This document shows positions 1-7,828 of a DNA stretch of 11,261 nucleotides, in pieces. The DNA comes from CAZXEU01 sp964639665 (lineage in GTDB: Bacteria; Bacteroidota; Rhodothermia; Rhodothermales; Bin80): positions 1-11,261 of the forward strand of contig CAZXEU010000152.1 in the NCBI GenBank assembly GCA_964639665.1, written 5' to 3'. The notes beneath the pieces are model-generated. The model did no database searches. It had not been told where the DNA came from and worked only from the letters and a program-made list of their open reading frames with translations. Position 1 is the stretch's first letter; each line of letters opens with the position of its first letter. The translations under genes and the position numbers were made by a program.

Positions 1-94
1 TGTTATATCTAGAGAAGCCGGTTTCCGAAACACTTCGCGGGATGCCTCCCTTGACCGGAAGCAGTTGGGTGTTCCTCCCGTTGCATTCAGTCTC

Positions 95-3040
95 ATGAGT
101 AGCCGGCTCTTTGCACGGCGTACCTCGCTTCCGTTCCTGATCCTTCTGCTGACAGCACCCGTCGCCTTGGCCCAGCAGGAGCCAGCCTCCGAGCCCGGCG
201 TGGTCGTCGTGCAATTCGATCCTGGGGTCATGAAGGGTATCCAAGGCATTGCTACCGGCATACCCGCCTTTGACCGCATTGCGGCTAGCCTTCAGGTCTA
301 TGCCATCGAGCGTGCGTTCCCCTGGCTGGACCTCGTACCGGCCACGCCGGCCACAGAGAACAATCTCGTGGCGCTTCGCCGCACCTGGTACGTGCGCTAC
401 CATGAGCCGACGGATCCACGCGAGGCGGCCGAACAGCTGGACCCGATCCCCCAGATCACCTATGCCGAGCCCCTGATCATCGCCGTTTCAGGACATATCC
501 GGCGCCCCGCGCGTGTCGACGCACAGGCGCAAGCCTCTGTGGATCCCAACGATGCCTATTATAGCCAACAGACGCACCTGGGACACATGCGGCTCCCGGA
601 GGCATGGAACGAGGTCAAGGGCGAGGAGGGCAATCCACCTGTCGTAATTGCCATTGTGGACTCGGGTGTAGAGTGGCGACACGAGGACCTGAGGGCCAAT
701 GTGTGGACCAACCCGGGAGAGGTCCCTGGCAATGGCCTGGACGACGACGACAACGGCTTCATTGACGACGTGCACGGCGTGAATTTTGCCAACGCAGACA
801 ATGCGGACAACGATCCTTCGCCCCGACCCGGCGCATTTCACGGCACGTCCGTCGCAGGGGCTGCCGCTGCAGTTGCAAACAATGCACTCGGAGTGGCTGG
901 CAGCAGTTGGAACGCAAGGTACATGGGCGTCAATGCTGAATGTTCAGATGACGAACGCCTCTGCTTCTACAGCGATGGAATCCTTTACGCCGCGGCCAAC
1001 GGAGCCGACCTTATTACCGCAAGTTTCGGAGCCAACTATGGTGAGATCCCGCGGCTCATGCAACAGGTAGTAGAATTTGCCACAAACATGGGCGTCCTGA
1101 TCATTGGCTCGGCAGGCAATGACGGGCAAAACAATGACGCGATCCCTTTTTGGCCCGCCAGTCATCCACGGGTGCTCTCGGTTGGCTCGACCGAGAAAGA
1201 CTCTCGCCGAAAGGCTGGCTTCTCGAACTACGGCAATGCTGTAGACGTATTTGCCCCGGGCATAAACATCAATACGACCCACCTGAATGGGCGTTACCAG
1301 CATAACGTGAGCGGAACGTCCATCACGGTTCCCTTGGTCACCGGCATGGCCGCGCTGGTCAAAACCAAGTTTCCCCAGTTAAGTCCTGATCAGCTCCGTA
1401 CGCACATTCGACACACGGCAGAAGACATGGATCAGGACAATCCCGGACTGGAGGGCATGTTCGGGGGCGGCTTCGTCAATGCCGTGGCGGCGCTGGCAGA
1501 ACCCGCGGGTCCCATACTTAGAACCACGCGGTGGCGGTGGTCCGACAGCGACGGCAATCAAGACATTCGGCCGGGAGAGACCGTCACGGTCGAGGCCACG
1601 TTTGTAAACGAACTGCGGACCGCCCGGGACTTGTCTGTCGGGCTGCGGACCGATAATCCGCATCTGGAGCCAGTGCCCCCGACCGTACACATTGGTGAGC
1701 TGGAGACAGGGGACAGCATAGCCGTCTCCTTACGGTTTGTTGTAGCCGATGAAGCCCCGCCCAGTGAAGCGCGCCTGATAGTGCGGGCCACGGACGGCCC
1801 CTTTGTGCACGAAATCGATCCGTTCGGATTGTTCCAAATAAATCCCGCAGGTTACAGGGTCCACACCACAAATACCCTGCGCACCAGTATTACGGATCAG
1901 GCAAAAATTGGCTATTCCACCTTCCGGGGGCTCGTTTCCGGAGAAGGATTCGCCTTCAGGGGACTGGACCTCATCAGTGAGGCGGGCTTGCTGGTGGGCG
2001 TGAGCCCCGAGCAGGTCTCGGACAATTTGACCAATGGCCATTCAAGACGGGACAGCTACCGGGGAGACCGGGACTTTGTGGTCAATGAGGGGACGACCAT
2101 TCAGCTGGCCATAGGGGTCGGCACGACTTCGCAATACGGACGCGTAGCGTTTACCGACAGGCAAGCCACTTCCCCGATGGGTATCTCCGTGCTGCAGGAG
2201 AGCTTTACGGACAGCACTGACGCCAACGAGGACTTCCTGATACTGTCATTCACGATCGTCAATGAAACGAACCAGCCCATTGTGGACTTGCATGCGGGAC
2301 TGCTCGTCAACTGGGAGGCCGACCTTGGATATCCTGCCGAAAGGGCCTGGTACAACGATGCCGCCGAAATAGGGTACGTCGCATTCTTGAAGGGGGGCGG
2401 TTTCAGGCCGTTTGCGGGAATTAAAGTGCTGACGAATACCGCCACGTTGTCGCATCACGTTTTTGACAACGAACTGGACACGTACGATGACGGATTGAGC
2501 GACGAAGAAAAATGGACCTTCCTCTCCGGGGGCATCCAGCGCACCTCGTTTGGGGATGATCGAAGGGACCTTTCCCAGGTTACGGGAGCAGGCCCCTACC
2601 GTCTGGATCCTGGGGAGTCGGTAAATGCGGCGTTTGCCATCGTAGCCGGCAACACCTCCCGGGAATTCCTGCTCAATGTCGAAAGCGCCGTTGCCTTGTG
2701 GGACTCCGTTATGCCTGTCTTTACGGAAGAGCCGGAGCCCGCCACTCCAGAATTGTTTGTGGCAAATCCAGTCTATCCAAATCCTGCATCATTGCCTGTC
2801 CAGATTGAATTTGAGCTGAACGCGGCCGCAGTGGTATCGCTTGAAGTCTATGACGTGTTGGGACGGCGGATCCGCACATTGCTGCACGAAACCAGGACTG
2901 CCGGGCGCCATTCGGTCACCTGGGACGGGCTTGGGCCGGCGGGCACTCCGGTCACAAGCGGCGTCTACATGAATCGGTGGACGGTAACCGGTGCCCGCTC
3001 AACGAATGTCTCGACCCAAGAGTTTGTGATTGTGCGCTAG
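95..3040 (+). CDS. Secreted S8 (subtilisin-like) serine protease with type IX sorting domain
   Basis: Exported endopeptidase that should cleave proteins outside the cell. From the ATG at 95 it has 981 residues. The start MSSRLFARR, a hydrophobic stretch and ALA-QQ form a good signal peptide (about 1-27). Residues 35-150 look like a propeptide. The catalytic domain spans about 160-465: Asp189 (AIVDSGVEW), His249 (HGTSVAG), oxyanion Asn342 (SAGND) and Ser409 (GTSITVPLVTG), so the triad is intact. An Asp-rich loop (GLDDDDNGFIDD) before His249 probably binds calcium; C283 and C290 could form a disulfide. Residues 480-590 resemble a CARDB-like beta domain, 590-880 are an unrecognised module, and 890-981 are a FlgD-like sorting domain (VYPNPAS, VYDVLGRRIRTL, SGVY). 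That domain implies T9SS export and surface attachment or release. A TTG at 65, preceded by GGAAG, is an alternative start that adds 10 residues. The gene converges on the DUF4249 operon. Family assignment is secure; the substrate is unknown. Confidence 0.95.
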   Translation: MSSRLFARRTSLPFLILLLTAPVALAQQEPASEPGVVVVQFDPGVMKGIQGIATGIPAFDRIAASLQVYAIERAFPWLDLVPATPATENNLVALRRTWYVRYHEPTDPREAAEQLDPIPQITYAEPLIIAVSGHIRRPARVDAQAQASVDPNDAYYSQQTHLGHMRLPEAWNEVKGEEGNPPVVIAIVDSGVEWRHEDLRANVWTNPGEVPGNGLDDDDNGFIDDVHGVNFANADNADNDPSPRPGAFHGTSVAGAAAAVANNALGVAGSSWNARYMGVNAECSDDERLCFYSDGILYAAANGADLITASFGANYGEIPRLMQQVVEFATNMGVLIIGSAGNDGQNNDAIPFWPASHPRVLSVGSTEKDSRRKAGFSNYGNAVDVFAPGININTTHLNGRYQHNVSGTSITVPLVTGMAALVKTKFPQLSPDQLRTHIRHTAEDMDQDNPGLEGMFGGGFVNAVAALAEPAGPILRTTRWRWSDSDGNQDIRPGETVTVEATFVNELRTARDLSVGLRTDNPHLEPVPPTVHIGELETGDSIAVSLRFVVADEAPPSEARLIVRATDGPFVHEIDPFGLFQINPAGYRVHTTNTLRTSITDQAKIGYSTFRGLVSGEGFAFRGLDLISEAGLLVGVSPEQVSDNLTNGHSRRDSYRGDRDFVVNEGTTIQLAIGVGTTSQYGRVAFTDRQATSPMGISVLQESFTDSTDANEDFLILSFTIVNETNQPIVDLHAGLLVNWEADLGYPAERAWYNDAAEIGYVAFLKGGGFRPFAGIKVLTNTATLSHHVFDNELDTYDDGLSDEEKWTFLSGGIQRTSFGDDRRDLSQVTGAGPYRLDPGESVNAAFAIVAGNTSREFLLNVESAVALWDSVMPVFTEEPEPATPELFVANPVYPNPASLPVQIEFELNAAAVVSLEVYDVLGRRIRTLLHETRTAGRHSVTWDGLGPAGTPVTSGVYMNRWTVTGARSTNVSTQEFVIVR

Positions 3041-3061
3041 TGGACGGAGACGTTTCAAGAT

Positions 3062-3085
3062 GCGTGGCAGCCCTTGCTCTCACGC
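3062..3085 (+). terminator. Weak stem-loop after the protease gene
   Basis: GCGTG and CACGC arms, with an inner GCA/TGC pair, can fold 22 bases after the protease stop codon. There is no T-run after it, so it may be a 3' end structure, a Rho-dependent site, or chance. Confidence 0.2.
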
Positions 3086-3316
3086 CCCAGTGGCAGTGCT
3101 GGTAGTTGTTGCCCGATTCGCATCCGCACCGGTCATTGCGCTCAGGTTTTCCTTTGGTTAGGGACTTATATACCTAAGTGAATCAGGCATACGATCCTGT
3201 CCGGTGCCAGATCTTACACGTCATGATGACAAGTCATTCAGTGCAGAGGACCCAGATAGTGTTACGCCACGCCGTACAAAGGGAAAGAGTTTTTCGATGC
3301 TACAATCAAAACTGTT
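3086..3316. other. Non-coding stretch in the convergent gap
   Basis: No recognisable gene homology here. It holds two weak inverted repeats: ACTTA/TAAGT around 3164-3179, and the 11-base odd palindrome GTCATGATGAC (about 3220-3230). A short frame opened by GTG at 3204 (38 codons) ends in TGA at 3318-3320 and overlaps the next candidate start by four bases. No clear promoter or ribosome-binding site is visible. Confidence 0.4.
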
Positions 3317-3523
3317 GTGAACGTGCTTGACGAGGTAGCTCAACATTGGCCGATCCCGAGAGGCAAGACTCCTCGAGCCGGCTTCCTGGAGCCGGCACTT
3401 GGCAAGCGCATTGTGCCATGTCCGAGGTGTCGGACGAAAAACAGGTTCCCGCAGCTTCTCGTGAGCATATCCCTTACCTGTGCAGCGTGCGGTGCGCAGC
3501 ACGAAGCGGTCGCCGATATATAA
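3317..3523 (+). CDS. Candidate small zinc-ribbon protein
   Basis: A 68-residue frame starting with GTG. Its second half carries CPRCRTKNRFP at residues 36-46 and CAACG at 57-61. This is two CxxC pairs in the spacing of a zinc ribbon, and it resembles the metal-binding head of thioredoxin-2-like and other small zinc-ribbon proteins (CPxCxxxNRxP). No enzymatic domain is visible. The frame is already open from 3260 (ending KTVV before the GTG), so the real start could lie upstream or the gene could be a 5'-truncated remnant. G/C at third codon positions is about 63%, which fits coding sequence but does not prove it. There is no good ribosome-binding site; the GTG overlaps the TGA of a preceding small frame as GTGA, an arrangement seen in coupled genes. 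It sits alone between two convergent genes. The function is unknown, and it could be chance. Confidence 0.4.
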   Translation: MNVLDEVAQHWPIPRGKTPRAGFLEPALGKRIVPCPRCRTKNRFPQLLVSISLTCAACGAQHEAVADI

Positions 3524-3533
3524 GACGCAACGC

Positions 3534-3552
3534 GGAATTACAAACGAATTCC
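3534..3552. repeat. Short inverted repeat after the zinc-ribbon frame
   Basis: GGAATT and AATTCC arms of six bases flank a seven-base loop, 10 bases after the stop of the small zinc-ribbon frame. There is no T-run. It could be a 3' hairpin, but the arms are AT-rich and short. Confidence 0.2.
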
Positions 3553-3577
3553 ACTCGCTACCACTTCTCTCCGTGCA

Positions 3578-3628
3578 AAGAACACTTAGCGCAACGCCCT
3601 ACTGTGACAAATCGCGGCTGGTGTTCTT
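3578..3628 (-). terminator. Inverted repeat just downstream of the DUF4249 operon
   Basis: AAGAACAC (3578-3585) and GTGTTCTT (3621-3628) are perfect 8-base arms. AGCGC and GCGGCT inside them can extend the stem with a bulge, leaving a loop of about 20 bases. On the minus strand the structure begins 7 bases after the DUF4249 stop, where a terminator or transcript-stabilising hairpin would be expected. The tail on that strand is only weakly T-rich (TTCTTTG), so intrinsic termination is uncertain. Confidence 0.35.
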
Positions 3629-3635
3629 GATTGCC

Positions 3636-4604
3636 TCACGGCCCGCCACTAACCCTGGGTGATTGGCCCGCGGGCAAGTCGATGATCCACTGGCCGGCGC
3701 TGTAGCCGGCAAACACACCGCGGCCGCCCGAAAAATTCGTGTACAGCTGGGAGGGCTCGCTAAATGGATCACCTCCATTCTGGTCTTCCAGTGAGCGCTG
3801 GAATTCGAAATACTCCTCGCTCATACTGGTGACAAAAACCATGAAAACGCCGAAGCTTGCATCATCGAACGGGTCCAGAAAGACTGGATACTCGAAGTCC
3901 CGAGGCTCGCCCCTGAACAAGCGATCAGTCATGATTCCAATCCCGCAAGCCTCCCCCCTTTCCTCGCCGCGATCCAGGTCACTCTGAACAGGGTTCATAG
4001 CATCCTGATAGGTGCAGTGCCAGGTCGGGTCGCGTCGCTCCATGGGGAGGAGAATGGTCTCGTAAGAACCGCCCTCCCCTTCCCTCAGCTTGTAGGGCCA
4101 CAGGAAGTACGTGCTGAAGCTGTAGAAATTGTCGCCCGAGCCGTCTTCCAGCTGGAATCTAACGACATACTGATACCCGTCTCCACCGCTCTGACCACTC
4201 TCAAGGGAGACGCTGGTATTGGAGAGTCGCGGCATGGAAGGCACGGTAGAATTCGCCTCCGCCCGCGGGAGCCCGGATGCTTCGACCACAAGTCTGTACG
4301 CCGAGTTGGCCAGTGGACGCTGTCCACTGGTGGATATGTACCAGCCGTCGCCCACGCCGCTATAGGCCAGACGATCGATCAGCTGATCCTCTTGCCACAC
4401 AGTGACCGTGGCATTGTCAAGTACGGGAGCTCCCGTACTGAGACTCTGGCCAATGGGTATCGTTTGGTGGATCTGTGCGGCCCACACTGAATCCGGATTG
4501 AAGTAGCTGAGGATCGAACTCTCCGCGCCATACTCCGGCGGGTCAAGCTCGACCACAGTCTCGCAGGCCGAACACAGGCACAGAATCGGCAGCAACCATT
4601 TCAT
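3636..4604 (-). CDS. DUF4249 family outer-membrane lipoprotein
   Basis: A 322-residue protein. A short hydrophobic leader (MKWLLPILCLCSAC) ends in a lipobox-like CSAC, so Cys14 is the likely lipidated residue and the protein should sit on the outer membrane. The C-terminal block SEEYFEFQRSL, followed by YTNFSGGRGVFAGYSA (about 262-303), is characteristic of DUF4249. This family is found in Bacteroidota, usually next to a TonB-dependent receptor. The middle is beta-rich and has only two cysteines (197 and 220) in the mature part, which may pair. The start is 2 bases after the stop of the receptor gene, so the two are almost certainly translated from one mRNA. By analogy with SusD-type partners, it may help capture or hand over the receptor's substrate; that is inference, since DUF4249 has no established biochemical role that I know of. 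The lipobox is atypical in having Cys at -3. Confidence 0.85.
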   Translation of the reverse strand: MKWLLPILCLCSACETVVELDPPEYGAESSILSYFNPDSVWAAQIHQTIPIGQSLSTGAPVLDNATVTVWQEDQLIDRLAYSGVGDGWYISTSGQRPLANSAYRLVVEASGLPRAEANSTVPSMPRLSNTSVSLESGQSGGDGYQYVVRFQLEDGSGDNFYSFSTYFLWPYKLREGEGGSYETILLPMERRDPTWHCTYQDAMNPVQSDLDRGEERGEACGIGIMTDRLFRGEPRDFEYPVFLDPFDDASFGVFMVFVTSMSEEYFEFQRSLEDQNGGDPFSEPSQLYTNFSGGRGVFAGYSAGQWIIDLPAGQSPRVSGGP

Positions 4605-4606
4605 GG

Positions 4607-7042
4607 TCAGAACCGGAGCTGGTAGGAAATTGACGGGATGATCGGCAGCAGGCTGATCTTCTTGAACTGCACCTCGCCGGATTCGTCATCGGTGTCCGTG
4701 TACACGGTAAACGGATTCCTGCGGCTGTACACGTTGTAGGCACCAACGGACAACGACTGATCGGCCCATTCTGCAAACCAGCGCCAACGAACAGAAAAGT
4801 CCAGCCGGTGGTAGGCAGGGATTCGAATCGCGTTGCGGTCGCTGAGTATCTCGAAGTAGTCGGGGTAGTACCAATGAACCAGGCGAGGCACTGTGTGCTG
4901 GCTAACATCCAGGACTTGGTGCCCCACAGGCAACGTAATCGCCTGACCCGTCCCGTAAACCCAGGCTGCACTCAATTCCAGAGAAGGGCGCAAGCGGTGG
5001 GTTGACACCATGGACATGTCATGCCGCCGGTCATAGCGGTAGGGAAACGGCTTGCCCTGATTCAGTTCTTCAAATTTGCGCTCCGTCCACGAAAGCGTGT
5101 AGCCGATCCAACCGGTCGTGCGTCCCGTCTTCTTTTGAATAAAGAACTCGCCGCCATACGCCCATCCTTTTCCGGATGTCACCTTGTCCTGCCACGAGTC
5201 GAATGCAGCATTCAAGTAGCTGGCTCCAGTTTTGTATTCGATTACATTTTGAATCCGCTTGTAAAAGCCCTCCAAGGTCACCTCGAAACGGCCATCCCTG
5301 AAGGTTCGCGCGTAGCCGACTGCAGTCTGGTTTGCGCTCTGCGGCCTGACACGATTGGTAGCAGGAACCCAGAGGTCCGTAGGCAGCGTCAGGCCCCTGG
5401 TTGTAGCCAGCAAGTGTATGTACTGCTGCATCATGGCGAAGGACGCCTTAAGGCTGGAGCGTTCGTCAAGCCCAAACCATACGCTGAGCCTCGGCTGAAC
5501 AGACCAGTAGTCTTCTCGCTCAACCACGAAGCCGGACGCATGTACGCCGACATTGACCTTGATTCGGCGCGTCAATCGAACCTCGTCCTCGGCATAGGCT
5601 TGGAATTCGACGGCCTGCGTGATGCGGTTAGGCGTGTACGTCGTGTCCACCACCGGGACGTCGTTGATATCGTAGCGCTCTGTCAGGGCTCCCGTCAGGA
5701 AACTGTGCAGGATCCCGGCTGCTCCAAACCTCACATAGTGCCGCGCGCCACTCGTGTACTCAAGGTCAGCGCGTGCGTGCCAGTCCCGGATTCCAGAGAT
5801 ATAGGACGACTCATAGTAGTCCTGGTCGAATTCTTCTTCGGTTTTGGACAGCAGCCTGTAGCGCGTAAAGCCGACCGTTGTATTGGCGAACATGCGTGGG
5901 CCCAATACCCGATTCCAGCGAAGCGTGGCAACCTGGTTGCGCCACCCAAGCGCGCTGTTTTCGTCGCGGTTGATGTTGGACGATTTGGATCGATACTTGA
6001 AGTAGGCGCGGTCACGGCCGCCATACAAGCTGATATAAAGGCGATCCCGCGGCGACAGAATGATGTTGCTTTTCGCGTTCAAATCATAGAAGTAGTAGCC
6101 AAAGGTCTCTTCCCTGTTTCTCATGAATGGACGGGCCAGGAGATCGGCGTAGGATCGGCGACCTGCGACCAGGAACGACGCGCGATCTTCCTTGACGGGC
6201 CCTTCCACGGTGAATCTGGATGACAGGAGGCCTATGGTGGCTGTACCCTCGTACTCCTTCAAGTTGCCCTCCTTCATGGTCAGGTCTACCACGGAAGAAA
6301 GCCGCCCGCCGTAGCGCGCGGGGAAACCACCCTTTAGCAGCGACACATCCTTTATTGCATCGCCGTTGAACGTGCTCAAGAACCCGAAAAGATGACTCGG
6401 ATTGTAGATCTGGGTACCGTCAAGCACGAACAGGTTCTGATCCGGCCCGCCTCCCCGGACATAGATGCCCGTAGTGCCCTCCATACCGGACTGGACGCCG
6501 GGCAACAGTTGGATCACCCTCAGGATATCTACCTCACCGAGAAGGGCCGGAACTGCCTCAATCTGGTTGGCCGGCAAATCGACGCGACTCATTTGCGTTC
6601 TGGAGACGTGCGATTCTGCACGCTGCGCCACTACTTCTATTTCATCCAGGAAAAGTGACGCCGGATCCAGTGCCAGATCCAGCCGAAGGTCCGAATCTAC
6701 AAAGCGAGTCAGCGTCAGCGTGTGGTAGCCGAGGTGGCTGACAACGACCGTAACGGAATCAGCAGGCACGGAAATACTGAAGAAGCCGTACTGATTGGTC
6801 GTAGAGCCTCTCTCTAGCGCCGGTACGTAGATTGCAGCACCAATAAGCGTTTCCCCGCTTTGCTGATCGGACACCGTGCCGCTGATGGTAAACGAGTCGG
6901 TTTGTTGGAGTGCGATGGCTGCATTTGGATGCGCGAATGCAAGCCAGCACAGGGAAGTGCCCAGGACCCGAACGGCTATTCGCGTCAAAGCGCAATTCCG
7001 GGATCGGGAGCTGCAGGGTGCCGAATCCAGCGGCGCTTTCAT
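4607..7042 (-). CDS. TonB-dependent outer-membrane receptor with carboxypeptidase-like N-terminal domain
   Basis: An energised importer that moves a substrate across the outer membrane using TonB/ExbBD. From the ATG at 7042 it has 811 residues. A long basic N-terminus, a hydrophobic stretch (VLGTSLCWLAFA) and AIA-LQQ form a signal peptide. Residues 51-125 are a carboxypeptidase-regulatory-like domain (ISGTVSDQQSGETLIGA, then GYHTLTL). LDEIEVVAQ (132-140) is the usual linker and resembles a TonB box. The plug covers about 160-260 (IYVRGGGPDQNLFVLDG, GGFPARYGGRLSSVVDL). The rest is a beta-barrel ending in the typical C-terminal Phe (SYQLRF). I chose 7042 because the signal peptide follows it and GGAG/AGGAG lies just upstream. 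The frame stays open back to an ATG at 7252, but those 70 extra residues do not look like an export signal; a TTG 54 bases inside the chosen start is another option. It is the first gene of an operon with the DUF4249 lipoprotein. The substrate cannot be read from the sequence. Confidence 0.93.
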   Translation of the reverse strand: MKAPLDSAPCSSRSRNCALTRIAVRVLGTSLCWLAFAHPNAAIALQQTDSFTISGTVSDQQSGETLIGAAIYVPALERGSTTNQYGFFSISVPADSVTVVVSHLGYHTLTLTRFVDSDLRLDLALDPASLFLDEIEVVAQRAESHVSRTQMSRVDLPANQIEAVPALLGEVDILRVIQLLPGVQSGMEGTTGIYVRGGGPDQNLFVLDGTQIYNPSHLFGFLSTFNGDAIKDVSLLKGGFPARYGGRLSSVVDLTMKEGNLKEYEGTATIGLLSSRFTVEGPVKEDRASFLVAGRRSYADLLARPFMRNREETFGYYFYDLNAKSNIILSPRDRLYISLYGGRDRAYFKYRSKSSNINRDENSALGWRNQVATLRWNRVLGPRMFANTTVGFTRYRLLSKTEEEFDQDYYESSYISGIRDWHARADLEYTSGARHYVRFGAAGILHSFLTGALTERYDINDVPVVDTTYTPNRITQAVEFQAYAEDEVRLTRRIKVNVGVHASGFVVEREDYWSVQPRLSVWFGLDERSSLKASFAMMQQYIHLLATTRGLTLPTDLWVPATNRVRPQSANQTAVGYARTFRDGRFEVTLEGFYKRIQNVIEYKTGASYLNAAFDSWQDKVTSGKGWAYGGEFFIQKKTGRTTGWIGYTLSWTERKFEELNQGKPFPYRYDRRHDMSMVSTHRLRPSLELSAAWVYGTGQAITLPVGHQVLDVSQHTVPRLVHWYYPDYFEILSDRNAIRIPAYHRLDFSVRWRWFAEWADQSLSVGAYNVYSRRNPFTVYTDTDDESGEVQFKKISLLPIIPSISYQLRF

Positions 7043-7281
7043 CGCTCCTGCTCCAGGACTCGATCCGGCATTAGGATTTCGGTGTCCGATTCTAGCCGGG
7101 TCAAATCCCCCCGTGAGGATCCTCTTCACCAGGATTCCTTCCCATCTGCGTCCAATCGTCTGTGTATGGCAATCGGGATGTCGCACAATATCAGATGCCA
7201 TTGGCCCGGAATAAGCCGAAACCATTCCTGGAGCTTCTGTCAGGTCTTCCATGCCGAGCTATAGTCATGGCAAGTACCGCA

Positions 7282-7293
7282 TTCCAATTGGAA
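7282..7293. repeat. Perfect 12-base palindrome
   Basis: TTCCAATTGGAA reads the same on both strands. It lies 240 bases upstream of the receptor start, and only 30 upstream if the 7252 start is used. It could be a repressor or activator site for the operon, or part of the end of the decayed IS element. There is no second copy that I can see. Confidence 0.3.
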
Positions 7294-7315
7294 GTTCCGT
7301 CGCTTCAGTAGTATC

Positions 7316-7329
7316 CCGGGCCGGCCCGG
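7316..7329. repeat. Perfect 14-base GC palindrome
   Basis: CCGGGCCGGCCCGG is fully self-complementary. Its centre lies 35 bases from the centre of the AT-rich palindrome to its left. It may be an operator half of a paired site, a hairpin-forming end of an IS200/IS605-type element, or a compositional accident in GC-rich DNA. Confidence 0.3.
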
Positions 7330-7456
7330 CCAATACGTTGCGGCAGCATCGAAGTCCTGATCGCCTTATCCTCGGTCCATAGGAAGTCGACACCGCCGCG
7401 TTCTTGGAGCAGCTCCGCACCGTCATCAAGCCGGTCCCAAATCTCAAGCCGCGCCA

Positions 7457-7828
7457 ATGCAGAAAAAGGTCACGCGACCTGGGCGCGCCATTGCCATGGT
7501 CCGACTGCATCAGGCTTCAAGCGCCGGAGGCGAATCGATGCAGGTCAGTACGCACGACACGGCGCAGCGGTGCAGCAGCTGCGGCGAGATGCCCTTTGAC
7601 AAGATTACGCCGGACGAACGCATCTATCGATGCACACACGGCGGCAAGGAGATTGACTCCGATGTCAACGCAGCCGGAAGTATCCGCATGAACGTGCTGG
7701 ACCTCTTCAGAAGGGCGCCAGGCCCTGCATGTAGGAAGGATGGGGCCCCGGCTCCTCAAGCTGCGCCTCTGGCGCCGGACCTTGGTCCTGAAGCCAAGCG
7801 CGGCTGCGGCATAGGATCGCTTAGGTGA
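7457..7828 (+). pseudogene. C-terminal remnant of an IS200/IS605-family TnpB
   Basis: TnpB is the RNA-guided nuclease of IS200/IS605 elements and the ancestor of Cas12. Only its tail remains. From about residue 12 to 77 of this frame the order matches the TnpB end: AIAMVRLHQASSAGG, then AQRCSSCGEM (C39, C42), then RIYRCTHGG (C59), then the last RuvC motif DSDVNAAGSI (Asp69). An intact zinc ribbon would have CxxC twice; here the fourth Cys is Gly62 (GGC, one base change from TGC). The N-terminal domain and the first two RuvC motifs are missing, and the frame upstream is closed by stops. After residue 80 the Ala/Pro-rich tail is not TnpB-like. It cannot be an active nuclease. No TnpA gene is visible next to it. 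It most likely marks an old insertion between the receptor operon and the symporter gene. Confidence 0.75.

Larger units (their letters stand above)
7043..7456. other. Upstream region of the receptor operon
   Basis: About 400 bases with no supported gene. It must hold the minus-strand promoter of the receptor/lipoprotein operon, but I see no clear Bacteroidota-type promoter (TTG, then TAnnTTTG). It contains two perfect palindromes, listed separately. The part nearest the TnpB fragment (about 7330-7456) has stops in the TnpB frame, and I could not match it to other TnpB or TnpA segments. Confidence 0.5.

Noticed and set aside
1..94. Tail of a preceding gene at the left edge
   Set aside because: The stretch is too short and one frame has an early stop; no frame shows recognisable sequence.
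3317..3331. Similarity of GTGAACGTGCTTGAC to bases in the TnpB remnant (about 7688-7702), suggesting a second TnpB fragment
   Set aside because: The match covers only about 14 bases, the residues after it are unrelated, and the CxxC spacing does not match the TnpB end.
3346..3630. 94-codon plus-strand frame starting with ATG in the convergent gap
   Set aside because: It overlaps the zinc-ribbon frame in another phase, its cysteines do not form paired motifs, and it has no family resemblance.
4815..4830. GGGATTCGAATC, like a tRNA T-arm
   Set aside because: It falls inside the receptor coding sequence, and no cloverleaf partner stems are visible around it.
5021..6223. 400-codon open frame on the plus strand
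   Set aside because: It lies wholly opposite the barrel part of the receptor gene, has no recognisable motifs, and is Arg/Val-rich as expected of an antisense shadow in GC-rich DNA.
7043..7252. N-terminal extension of the receptor to an ATG at 7252
   Set aside because: The 70 extra residues have no export-signal features, while a clear signal peptide follows the ATG at 7042. An in-frame open stretch in GC-rich DNA is common.
7266..7383. Possible TnpA fragment (HGKYRIP) upstream of the TnpB remnant
   Set aside because: The resemblance to the KYR motif of TnpA is only a few residues, the HUH and Tyr motifs are missing, and a stop follows.
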